This document shows, in pieces, positions 44,652-53,150 of a stretch of 64,000 bases of DNA. Origin of the DNA: JAHQVI01 sp963749875. GTDB taxonomy: Bacteria > Pseudomonadota > Alphaproteobacteria > Rhizobiales > Rhodomicrobiaceae. The translations under genes and the position numbers were made by a program. Within the stretch, counting starts at the first letter, position 1, and each line of letters opens with the position of its first letter. The notes under the pieces were generated by a model. It was not told where the DNA came from. It saw only the letters and a list, made by a program, of their open reading frames with translations, and ran no database searches. The stretch is from NCBI GenBank assembly GCA_963749875.1, contig CAVVOX010000004.1, forward strand, positions 558,001 to 622,000. The letters run 5' to 3'.

Positions 44652-47300
44652 ATGGAGCTTTTCTTTCTTCTTCTCCTCATTCTTCTGATGGCATTCGCAT
44701 TGGCCTCCGGTTATCCGGTTGCCTTCGCGCTTCCCGGCTCCGCGGTTCTTACAATCGGCCTGGCGGCGCTATCCGGCTATCTCTTCACCGGACGGCCGGA
44801 TGCTTTTTTTGCTCAGGGCGGGCCGGTGACCTGGCTCACCGCGGGCGTGACCAATTTCCGGGGCGTCTACTGGGAGGCGGAGCGCGATACGCTGATTGCC
44901 ATCCCGCTCTTCGTCTTCATGGGCATCATGCTGCAACGCTCGCGCATTGCGGAAGACCTGCTCATCACGATGGCCCAGCTCTTCGGCCCGGTGCGCGGCG
45001 GTCTCGGCATGTCGGTGGTCTTCGTCGGCGCGCTCCTGGCGGCAACGACGGGCATTGTCGGTGCGACGGTCGTCGCGATGGGTCTGATCTCGCTGCCGGC
45101 CATGCTGCGCAACAATTATTCCCATCCGCTGGCGACAGGCACGATCGCCGCCTCGGGCACGCTCGGCCAGATCATTCCGCCCTCGATCGTGCTGATCATT
45201 CTGGCCGACCAGCTTGCCAGCGCCACGGATCAGGCCAGCACGGCGCGCAAACTTCTCTTTAAGGAGAATACGGGCGATCTGATCATGCCGTCGGCCTTCG
45301 ACGTCGGGTCCACGAGCGCCGGCGAAATGTTCCTGGGCGCGTTTCTTCCCGGCGTGGTGCTCGTTGCACTCTATATGATCTTCATCGCCGTGATTGCATT
45401 TCTCCGGCCGCGCGTCGCTCCGACTGTCCCCTACGAAGGCAAATACGACGCCGCATTCGCCGGCCGTGTCGTGATGGCGCTGGTGCCGCCCCTGGCCCTG
45501 ATCTTTGCCGTGTTGGGCTCGATCATCATGGGCATCGCAACGGTCAATCAGGCGGGCGCAATCGGCGCGGCGGGCGCATTGATCATGGCGGGCTACCGGC
45601 TGAAGCATGGCGAGCCGCGCGCTTACTGGCCGGCCATTCTGGCCGCGATTTCGATCACGGCGATCATCACCGTCACCCACGTCCATCCGGTCAACGTCAA
45701 GAATCTGGCGACCGCTGCCGACGTCCGGATGATGATCATCGCCAGTATTGCAGTAGCCGGTCTGCTGTTTGCCCTTAGCTGGAGCGGCTGGCGTGCGCTG
45801 AGGATCGAGGAGACGCTTCAGTCGGTCATGATCGAGACGGCGAAGACGACCTCGCTGGTCTTCATCATTCTCATCGGTGCCGCCATGCTGACGGCCGCAT
45901 TCCGCGGCTTCGGCGGCGAAGATCTGGTTAAAGAGTTCTTAACCGGAATGCCGGGCGGCTTCTGGGGCCAGTTCGTCATCGTCATGGCGGTGATTTTCGT
46001 TCTCGGCTTTTTCCTCGACTTCATCGAGATCTCGGTCGTCGTCGTCCCGATCGTTGCGCCGATCCTGCTTATGAACCCCGGTGCGAACATCACCGCTGTC
46101 TGGCTCGGCGTCATGATCGGCCTGAACATTCAGACGTCCTTCCTGACGCCGCCATTCGGTTTTGCGCTGTTCTATCTGCGCGGCGTTGCGCCGGCGATCG
46201 TCAAGACCATCTCAATGTATAAGGGCGTTATCCCTTTCATTTTGCTGCAGCTATTGGCGCTGGTGATTGTGGCCAATAGCCCGCCGCTCGTGAATTATCT
46301 GCCGCAACGCATTACGCTGAGCGCGGACACGGCGCCGCCTCCGATCAATCCGAAGCTGCAAGTGTGCATCGAGAACGAATTGTTCAAATTCTACAACAGC
46401 CACGAGCAGGAGCTTCGATCAGCCATTGCGTCGGTGCGCAACATCGATCTGGGCGCGCTGCCTGACAAGCTTGAGAAAAATCTCGCTGCAAGCTTCGACA
46501 AAGCGGAAAAGACATTCGAACTCATCGCAGCCGTAAAAAAGGCCGACGAGGCGATCGCAGAAAATGAAGACGCCTACCGGCCGCTTCACGTTCAAGTCCG
46601 AAACATTCAAGCGGAGATCAGGTCCCTCGAATTGCGCGACAGAGAGCTTCAAACGAGCATTCGGCTTGCCAGAGACGAAGCGCTCAAGAACCCTCTGGAG
46701 GCGGAACTGGCCGCAAATGAAGGGGAGATCAAGGCGCTGCAAGCGACGATCCCGGAACGATGGGAACGCGAGTATAAGGCGTTCCGCAAACTTCTGAAGG
46801 CCGGCCAGAACACTCGCAACGCCTATCGGCGTAATGCCGACCAGGCTTACGAACCCGTGCAGGAAGCCTTGGCCATATTGCGCGCAACGAAGGATCTGGC
46901 GGCTTTGGAGCCTGAGCTTCGCGCATTGCCGGCGTTTGTTGAGAACAATCCGCCGGAGGCAGGTCTGGAAAAAGTCCAGTCGGTCTATAACCAGGTCCGC
47001 TCGGTGGAAGGCGCAAAGCCCGTGCAGTCGGAAATGTCTCAGGCGCGCCGGTCGCTTAGGGGCTCCTCGATCAGCAAGCCGGACGCTCTTGCGGCGATCG
47101 ATCGGGCCATCCAGAAGTTCGATGAAGAGCTGGCGTGGCGAAAACAGGCCTTTACAACGATTCTGCCGGCTCTGGAGCGCTATGAGGAGACGATCCATAA
47201 CAACATCGGCTTGAGGCAACAGCGCCGCCTGCCCGACGATCTCATACCCGATATGGCGGCCTGTCTGTCTCACCATCGCGACATATCGCTCTACTTCTGA
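44652..47300 (+). CDS. TRAP transporter large permease DctM with long C-terminal helical extension
   Basis: The 882-residue large subunit. Residues up to about 545 are a DctM permease (LLILLMAFALASGYPVAFALPG, IPLFVFMGIMLQRSRIAEDLL, GTLGQIIPPSIVLIILADQL, FLTPPFGFALFYLRG). From about 546 to the end a hydrophilic, strongly helical, Lys/Glu-rich region follows (KLEKNLAASFDKAEKTFELI, VQVRNIQAEIRSLELRDREL and so on), likely coiled coil. A typical DctM ends before this. It is in frame with no break, so the extension is real coding sequence as given. Function of the extension is unknown. Confidence 0.88.
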   Translation: MELFFLLLLILLMAFALASGYPVAFALPGSAVLTIGLAALSGYLFTGRPDAFFAQGGPVTWLTAGVTNFRGVYWEAERDTLIAIPLFVFMGIMLQRSRIAEDLLITMAQLFGPVRGGLGMSVVFVGALLAATTGIVGATVVAMGLISLPAMLRNNYSHPLATGTIAASGTLGQIIPPSIVLIILADQLASATDQASTARKLLFKENTGDLIMPSAFDVGSTSAGEMFLGAFLPGVVLVALYMIFIAVIAFLRPRVAPTVPYEGKYDAAFAGRVVMALVPPLALIFAVLGSIIMGIATVNQAGAIGAAGALIMAGYRLKHGEPRAYWPAILAAISITAIITVTHVHPVNVKNLATAADVRMMIIASIAVAGLLFALSWSGWRALRIEETLQSVMIETAKTTSLVFIILIGAAMLTAAFRGFGGEDLVKEFLTGMPGGFWGQFVIVMAVIFVLGFFLDFIEISVVVVPIVAPILLMNPGANITAVWLGVMIGLNIQTSFLTPPFGFALFYLRGVAPAIVKTISMYKGVIPFILLQLLALVIVANSPPLVNYLPQRITLSADTAPPPINPKLQVCIENELFKFYNSHEQELRSAIASVRNIDLGALPDKLEKNLAASFDKAEKTFELIAAVKKADEAIAENEDAYRPLHVQVRNIQAEIRSLELRDRELQTSIRLARDEALKNPLEAELAANEGEIKALQATIPERWEREYKAFRKLLKAGQNTRNAYRRNADQAYEPVQEALAILRATKDLAALEPELRALPAFVENNPPEAGLEKVQSVYNQVRSVEGAKPVQSEMSQARRSLRGSSISKPDALAAIDRAIQKFDEELAWRKQAFTTILPALERYEETIHNNIGLRQQRRLPDDLIPDMAACLSHHRDISLYF

Positions 47301-47387
47301 TGCGGGGTCGGCTCAGGCGGAAACGACTGGGTCGGTTGCGCTATGATTGCCTCTCCCATGAGAGAGTTCTGCGAAACAGGCATTATT

Positions 47388-47458
47388 GTCATACCCGCGA
47401 AAGCGGGTATCCAGCCAAGTTCTTGAAATATCTGGATTCCCGCCTGCGCGGGAATGAC
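47388..47458. repeat. palindromic intergenic repeat, type D copy 1
   Basis: Two hairpins face each other: GTCATACCCGC-GAAA-GCGGGTAT followed by CCAG, and CTGGATTCCCGC-CTGC-GCGGGAATGAC. The whole element is an imperfect palindrome of 71 bases. Repeats of this look are widespread between genes in alphaproteobacteria and other groups. It separates dctM from the convergent gene. Confidence 0.75.
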
Positions 47459-47512
47459 ACGCGCGGGATGTGCCGCGTGTATCGCAGAGGTCTCCCCTGG
47501 GAGCGAGCCCGG

Positions 47513-48214
47513 TCACAACAGGCTGTCATCGCCGACGAATAGCGCCTCCAATAGCCGCTGTTCCCGCGTAACGATCGTCTGAAGAAATTCGTTCGTGCCG
47601 CGCATCTTGCGGAACGCGCTGTGGCCGCGTTCGAGAAAATCCTGCAAATCCTGAAGTCCGGCGAGGCGCGCCGGTTTCCGCATCGTCGAAAGCGCCATTC
47701 CGAGGAGACGGCTATGCGTCAGCCGGTCGAGCGAGCGGCCGATATGTCCGATCAGCTCGATCTGGCGTTCCCGTTCCGCCCGCCGCCCGACCTGGCGATA
47801 GGCATCGGCGTAAACGGCGGGCGTGATCTCGTCCGCCCGCGATCCGAGCGCCCGGACCATGGCCATATCGAGCTGCTCCGAGAGGGCGTTCAGCTCGATC
47901 GCATCCGCGACCGTCTCAAGACCGGCAGCCGGAAGCGTCCGCGTCATGACCGGCAGAATGCGGCGCACCTCTTCGATCTGGCGGCTGAGATCGTTCGGAC
48001 CGTAAATCTCGGTCAGGAAGAATTCGGTGGTGGCGGCATAGCGGCGGTTTTCGAGCAGATCCGCATGGGTTCTCGCCAGCCGGCCCGCCTGCCATTCGCG
48101 CAGGCGCTCCCGGCGCCGTGCCGCCACCTTGTCGGTCGCGATCGACGCACGCGCTTCCTCAGCTAAATCAAGCTGCTTTACCAAGCGTTCAACGATTTCT
48201 GCCTTGTTTGACAT
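47513..48214 (-). CDS. FFLEELY-motif family protein of the lipid cluster
   Basis: A 233-residue, almost wholly helical cytosolic protein. The motif region reads TEFFLTEIYGPNDLSRQIEEV, a variant of the FFLEELY motif that names the family, with further conserved stretches ALSEQLDMAMVRAL and RQIELIGHIGRSLDRL. Members recur beside wax ester/DGAT and acyl-CoA genes, but no function is known to me. It is divergent from the acyltransferase gene. Confidence 0.75.
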   Translation of the reverse strand: MSNKAEIVERLVKQLDLAEEARASIATDKVAARRRERLREWQAGRLARTHADLLENRRYAATTEFFLTEIYGPNDLSRQIEEVRRILPVMTRTLPAAGLETVADAIELNALSEQLDMAMVRALGSRADEITPAVYADAYRQVGRRAERERQIELIGHIGRSLDRLTHSRLLGMALSTMRKPARLAGLQDLQDFLERGHSAFRKMRGTNEFLQTIVTREQRLLEALFVGDDSLL

Positions 48215-48374
48215 AGGTCATCGTTTAGCATCATGGTTTCGGTCCAAGAAGTAAGGCATCGCAATCATTTCGAATGCTTTATCAAAAGACGCTCGGCCGT
48301 CGGCCGAATTCGGCCATTGTTGTCGGTAGCGTAGATGCTGCGAATGCGCAGCGGAGGTGTAGAGCGGCGCGGGC

Positions 48375-49910
48375 ATGGTAAAGAGCGAGCAGATGTCGCC
48401 GGTCGACACGACCTGGCTGCGGATGGACCGGCCGGCCAACCCGATGGTGATCGTCGGTGTGCTGATGTTGGAGGGGCCTGTCGATGTGGACCGGCTCGAG
48501 CGCACCATCGCCGATCGCCTGCTCGCAATGCCGCGTTTCCGCCAGAGGGTCGAACAGCGCGCAACCGGCTATTGGTGGTCGCCGGCCCCCCATTTCAGCC
48601 TCAACCGGCATATCAAGCGTCTCCGGCTGCCGGGCCGCGCGGGCAAGCCGGAGCTTCAGCGCTTCGTCGCCGATCTCGCTTCTCAGCAACTCGACATGGC
48701 GCACCCTCTTTGGGATTTCCATCTGGTCGAGAAATTCCAGGGCGGCGTCGCGGTCGTCGCGCGATTCCATCATGCGATCGCCGACGGTATCGCACTGATC
48801 GGCGTGATGCTGTCGCTGACGGACAGCGATCCCGACGCAGCGGCCCCGACCGGCCTGACGAGACGCCACCTGCCGGGGGCCGCTTCCCGATCGCTCTGGC
48901 AGGACTATCTGGCGAGCATTATGGGGCTCTTCGAGAACGGCATGAGCGTCTCGCGCCAAGCCCTGCAGCAAGCGCGCGACCGGGCCGCACGTCCGGCCGA
49001 GACGCTGCGCGAGGGCGTCAGCGTGGCCGCTGAACTCGCCTATCTGCTGTTCATGCCGCAGGACAGCCAGACGCGGTTCAAGGGAACGCCGAACGGCCAG
49101 AAGCGGGTGGCCTGGACCGATCCGATCGCGCTGCCCGAGGTCAAGGTGGTCAGCAAGGTTCTCGGTTGTTCGATCAACGACATGCTGCTGGCCGCCGTTG
49201 CCGGCTCGCTGCGGGCCTATCTCGCCGGGAAGGGCGATGCAACGCGCGGCGTCGAGGTGCGGGCCCTGGTTCCGGTCAACCTTCGGAGCCCGGAGCAATC
49301 CACTCAGCTCGGCAATTATTTCGGCATCGTGGCGCTGGAGCTGCCGGTCGGCATGGAGAACCCGCTGGCGCGCCTTTACGAGGTTCATCGCCGGATGGAA
49401 GCGCTGAAGGACTCGTATGAAGCGCCGGTGACGCTGGGCCTGATCACCGCCCTCGGCTACGCGCCCCGCGTGATTCAGGACCGGCTGTTCGACCTGCTGC
49501 TCAGTCGGGCAAGCGCGGTGATGACGAATGTGCCCGGCCCGCAAAATCCGCTTTATCTCGGCGGGTCGCGCCTCCGCCAGGTGATGTGCTGGGTGCCGCA
49601 GGCCGGCGATGTTTCGATGGGGGTGTCGATCCTCTCTTTCGATGGCCAGGTCCAGTTCGGCCTCGTAACGGATGCCGCCGTCATCCCGGACCCGGAGGCG
49701 GTCATTGCGAATTTCGCGTCCGAATTCGAGCAGCTCCTCTATTATGTTCTGATGGAACTGCGGGGCGACGTTCCGACCGGAGCCGTGATCGCGGAAGCGA
49801 AACGTCCCGAGCCGAAGAAAGCCGCGAAAAAGCCGCGCAGCCGTCAAGCCGCGCTGGAGAAGGCTCCCGTCAAGCGCACATCCAGAAAGCGAGGTAGCCC
49901 TGCCAAATAA
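48375..49910 (+). CDS. wax ester synthase/diacylglycerol acyltransferase (WS/DGAT)
   Basis: Joins an acyl-CoA to a fatty alcohol or diacylglycerol to make wax ester or triacylglycerol at the membrane. The catalytic HHxxxDG motif appears as HHAIADG (His 132-133, Asp 137). The second family block lies in NDMLLAAVAGSLRAYL, followed by PVNLRSP, and MTNVPGPQNPLYLGG is the C-terminal hallmark. The 511 residues include a Lys/Arg-rich tail. With the acyl-CoA reductase at 53.2 kb, which would supply fatty alcohol, wax ester is the likely main product. Confidence 0.93.
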   Translation: MVKSEQMSPVDTTWLRMDRPANPMVIVGVLMLEGPVDVDRLERTIADRLLAMPRFRQRVEQRATGYWWSPAPHFSLNRHIKRLRLPGRAGKPELQRFVADLASQQLDMAHPLWDFHLVEKFQGGVAVVARFHHAIADGIALIGVMLSLTDSDPDAAAPTGLTRRHLPGAASRSLWQDYLASIMGLFENGMSVSRQALQQARDRAARPAETLREGVSVAAELAYLLFMPQDSQTRFKGTPNGQKRVAWTDPIALPEVKVVSKVLGCSINDMLLAAVAGSLRAYLAGKGDATRGVEVRALVPVNLRSPEQSTQLGNYFGIVALELPVGMENPLARLYEVHRRMEALKDSYEAPVTLGLITALGYAPRVIQDRLFDLLLSRASAVMTNVPGPQNPLYLGGSRLRQVMCWVPQAGDVSMGVSILSFDGQVQFGLVTDAAVIPDPEAVIANFASEFEQLLYYVLMELRGDVPTGAVIAEAKRPEPKKAAKKPRSRQAALEKAPVKRTSRKRGSPAK

Positions 49911-50284
49911 GACATAATCAGGCTACAGCGATCGGTTTAATCGGAGACGACACCTTCGAAATGCCCGCGAAGCTTGTCCCCGCGGAGGCGGGGAGCGGGC
50001 ATCCAGTAAAGAACTGCCTCGGCAGGGTACTGGATCCCCGTTTTCACGGGGATTTCGGCTGAATTCGGGGAAGCCATTTCCGTTCAAATTGATCCTGCGC
50101 TAAAGAGAATCGCGACCTGTCGTCACCGGACTTGATCCCGTGACCCATTCCATTGATGCCGGAACCTTCGCGGAGTGCCGATAGGCCACGGGCATGGGTT
50201 GCCGGGTCAAGCCCGGCAACGACGTCATTGAGCGGGGTCAGAAAAACCGGAAACGGATGCTCTAAGCGGCAACGGATGGGTGCG
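49911..50284. other. intergenic region filled by palindromic repeats
   Basis: About 370 bases between two convergent genes with no supported coding sequence. The type D repeat occupies the left part. A second palindromic stretch (about 50115-50230) has the arms GTTGCCGGGTCAAGCCCGGCAACGAC and a preceding GTCACCGGACTTGATCCC. Confidence 0.5.
49961..50057. repeat. palindromic intergenic repeat, type D copy 2
   Basis: ATGCCCGCGAAG...GCGGGCAT and CTGGATCCCCG...CGGGGAT hairpins lie head to head around GCCTCGGCAGGG. The design matches 47388-47458 with a longer centre. Confidence 0.55.
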
Positions 50285-51142
50285 TCAGTCCTCCAGCTCC
50301 GCCTTGGCCAGCTCGACGTCCAGTCTTTCCATCGCATCCGCCGGTTCGCAGGCCGCCGCCTCTTCGTAAAGGCGGGTCGCATCCGCCATTTTCGATTTGC
50401 CATACATCATGACGAGGCCGTTCGCATATTCAATGCGGGCGATGGCGGACTCCGGATTGAGCTGTAGCGCCTTCTGATAATGATCGAGACCGGCCTGCTT
50501 GCTGGCGCCATAGGTGAGGGCGCCCAGCGTGCCGCCGATCTTATGGATGACCAGCGCGTTATAAAGACCGAGCGCGATATTGGCGTCGGCATGGTCGGGC
50601 TCCAGCTCCAGAGTGCGATCCAGACTATCCTTGATCTTGGTCGCCGTCCCCTCCGCGAGCGCCTTCGCGATAGAGAGCGCCTGGCTGTACCGGCCGAGCG
50701 CCTGCGCGTGGAGATACCAGCCGTTCGAAAGGTCCGGCGCGCAGGACTGCAGCTCCTCGGCGCGGCGCACCACCTCCAGTAGCTCGCCGCTCCGGCGGTC
50801 GTGATCCTTTTCCAGATAGGTGGCGTAGATATTGACGGCCTTGTTCGCCACATTGTAGCCGAGGCGCCCGACGCCAAGGCCCTGTTCGACCGCAGCTCCG
50901 AAATCGCCATAATGATAGGCGCGCCAGGCATGCTGGAGCTGAGCCGCCGCCGCTTTCAGCGAGATCGCCGGCTTAAGGTCAGGGTAATGATCGACAAGAT
51001 CGTTCAGCGTCGGCTCGTCCGGATAGGGCTCGCAGTCGCCGCAATGCAATCTTGCCCAATGCGTCTTCAGCTTCGCCCCGCCGTAAGAGTAAGGCTTGTT
51101 GTCGTGAGGAAAGCCGATCCACTGCGCGCGCGCCTGTGCCAT
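50285..51142 (-). CDS. helical-repeat (TPR-like) protein of the lipid cluster
   Basis: A 285-residue protein without a signal peptide. The C-terminal half has TPR-like units (ADANIALGLYNALVI, LDHYQKALQLNPESAIARIEYANGL, DATRLYEEAAACEPADAMERL). The N-terminal part has Cys pair HCGDCEPYPDEP. It is probably a cytosolic scaffold. Its position between the acyltransferase and patatin genes suggests a role with lipid bodies, which is inference. Confidence 0.7.
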   Translation of the reverse strand: MAQARAQWIGFPHDNKPYSYGGAKLKTHWARLHCGDCEPYPDEPTLNDLVDHYPDLKPAISLKAAAAQLQHAWRAYHYGDFGAAVEQGLGVGRLGYNVANKAVNIYATYLEKDHDRRSGELLEVVRRAEELQSCAPDLSNGWYLHAQALGRYSQALSIAKALAEGTATKIKDSLDRTLELEPDHADANIALGLYNALVIHKIGGTLGALTYGASKQAGLDHYQKALQLNPESAIARIEYANGLVMMYGKSKMADATRLYEEAAACEPADAMERLDVELAKAELED

Positions 51143-51231
51143 TACGACGTCTCCCTGCGGCCTATGCCTTCGAAACGATTCCCGCCGGTCTATCGGGCGG
51201 CCTTCCCGTCTGGCCTCGATCTGCCCTCAAG

Positions 51232-52464
51232 CTAACCCTCAGCCATTTCTGCCTCGGCCTTGCGAGGCTGCACAAGACCCTCAAGCCGGCACAACGTATT
51301 GTTGAGCTGCGCGGTCGTGCTCATCAGCTTGCCGCCGGTCGTCCTGCGCATACCGGCGCCGCCGGCGGACAGCGTGCGTCGCCCATCCATGAGGACACCG
51401 CGGTCGATCGATATGCCATACCGTTCGAACACGGGGGCAAGCTCATCATAGCGCTGCAAAAGCTGGCAGCGCATGGTCTGATAGGCATGCTCGGACAGCC
51501 GCTCGCGTTCGGCGTAGCTGAAGACGTTGGTGAAGAAGAGCTCGGCATCGCCCGGGCTCGGTTCGAACAGCAGGACATCGGCGTCGGGGAACTCGCTTCC
51601 ATAACGGCTCATCCCGGCTCGCATGCGCGAATGCACGATGGAACGGAAGGTCTGACCGATCACCGTGGGGAATCCGCCTGCAATGAGCGAGACCGGTTTG
51701 CCGCCGCTGTGGCTCTCAGCAATCTCGGCGTCGAACGGAACGATCGGGTTGACGCACAGCAGCAGCTTGGCGCCCTCATTGAGAGCGATCGAGGCATGCA
51801 GCGTCTTGACCAGCACGCCGTCGACATAATGCCGGCCGCCGATCTCGACGGGAGGAAACAGGCCAGGGAGTGCCGCGCTCGCCTGCACGGCCCGGGAAAT
51901 CGGCACATGGTCCCAGCCCGGCGAGCCAAACGCCACGGCTGTGGCCGTATTCAGGTCGGTTGCAACGAGGAAGAGCTTGCGGCGGAGCTGGCGGAAATCG
52001 TCGGTCCGGCCCGGCGCCTCGGCCAAGCCGCGCAGATATTTGCCGATCCGCTCATTGTCGAAGATGCCCGTCGGCACGGCGCGGGCAAGACGCTGGAACG
52101 ACTCGAAAAAACCGCGCGAAAACGGCGCTTCGAGATAGTTGCGCATGGCCGACAAAAAGAGCTGCGGCAACGCCGCGATTCGCCGGCCAAACTCGCCAAG
52201 AGCGGGGCGGATCAGGATCTCCGGTTCGAACGGATCGTCGGCGGCCTCCGTCTCGATGAACATTTCGTACATCATGCGCGGCGTTAGCCCATTGGCGAGC
52301 CCCGCCGCAAGAAAAGCGCCCGAGCTGACCCCCACATAGGCGTCGAACTCGGTGAAGTCGAGATCGCCAAGCGCCTCATCAAGCGCGATCAACGCACCGA
52401 TTTCATAGATCGCGCCCAACGGTCCGCCGCCCGCCAGTGCGATCGCTTTCGGTTTCCCGTTCAA
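51232..52464 (-). CDS. patatin-like phospholipase/lipid acyl hydrolase
   Basis: A 410-residue lipid hydrolase. The oxyanion motif AGGGPLGAIYEIG (about 11-23), nucleophile GVSSG (Ser 47) and catalytic Asp in YVDGVLV give the Ser-Asp dyad of the family. It likely releases fatty acids from storage or membrane lipids. It is next to the phasin gene on the same strand and probably in one operon with it. Confidence 0.9.
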   Translation of the reverse strand: MNGKPKAIALAGGGPLGAIYEIGALIALDEALGDLDFTEFDAYVGVSSGAFLAAGLANGLTPRMMYEMFIETEAADDPFEPEILIRPALGEFGRRIAALPQLFLSAMRNYLEAPFSRGFFESFQRLARAVPTGIFDNERIGKYLRGLAEAPGRTDDFRQLRRKLFLVATDLNTATAVAFGSPGWDHVPISRAVQASAALPGLFPPVEIGGRHYVDGVLVKTLHASIALNEGAKLLLCVNPIVPFDAEIAESHSGGKPVSLIAGGFPTVIGQTFRSIVHSRMRAGMSRYGSEFPDADVLLFEPSPGDAELFFTNVFSYAERERLSEHAYQTMRCQLLQRYDELAPVFERYGISIDRGVLMDGRRTLSAGGAGMRRTTGGKLMSTTAQLNNTLCRLEGLVQPRKAEAEMAEG

Positions 52465-52560
52465 ATCAGCCGTCCCTCACGCCGCCGCGATGAGCGACAC
52501 GGCCGCCATTGGGGGCAACCACGGCACACCGCAATTGTGGCACTGCTCTCTTCAGCAAGC

Positions 52561-53001
52561 TCACTTCTTCGCCGGCCGCCGCCGGGCAGCCGTTCCGCCG
52601 GCCTTACCTTCGACGGCCGCCGACAATTTCTCCACGACCGCCGTCAGCTTCTTGACCCGGTCCGAGAGCGCCTGTACGTCTTTGTCGGTGGGAACGCCGA
52701 GGCTGCGCAGGGCGCGCGCAACACGATCCTCGAAAACCTGCTCGAGCCGGTCCCAGGTGCCGCTGGCGGTCGTGCCGACCTCGGCGATCTTGTCGTCGGC
52801 GGCCTTTCTGGCGCGCTGCTGCACGATTTCACCTTCCTTAACCAATTGTTCGAAGAATTTGCCCCCTTCTTCCTGGGCCTTCGCAAATGCGCCCAGCCCT
52901 GCCAGCCAGATATTGTGAGCGGAATCCCGAACGGTATTTGCCAGGCTGCTCTCCGGCCCTTCGCCCGCGAGGGCTGCCAACTTCTTTGCCATCAATGTCA
53001 C
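52561..53001 (-). CDS. phasin-type granule-associated protein
   Basis: A 146-residue protein with the PHA granule-associated pattern (TIGR01837 type): NIWLAGLGAFAKAQEEGGKFFEQLVKEGE, then DRLEQVFEDRVARALRSLGVP and a coiled-coil DRVKKLTAVVEKLSAAV, ending in an Ala/Lys/Arg-rich tail. The basic tail resembles DNA- or granule-binding tails of PhaM/PhaI-like proteins. Here it may coat polyhydroxyalkanoate or neutral-lipid granules. Confidence 0.85.
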   Translation of the reverse strand: MTLMAKKLAALAGEGPESSLANTVRDSAHNIWLAGLGAFAKAQEEGGKFFEQLVKEGEIVQQRARKAADDKIAEVGTTASGTWDRLEQVFEDRVARALRSLGVPTDKDVQALSDRVKKLTAVVEKLSAAVEGKAGGTAARRRPAKK

Positions 53002-53150
53002 TCCCTTGGAGATTTCGTATTTCGGACCTGATTATGATCGGTGCCTGAGAAGCATACTCTAATCGAAGCAGTGTGCGCTCAAATTGATCACGGTCAACAC
53101 CACAGCCGTTAAGGCCATCTATTCTGAGCGGGACAACAGGAGGAGCGACC

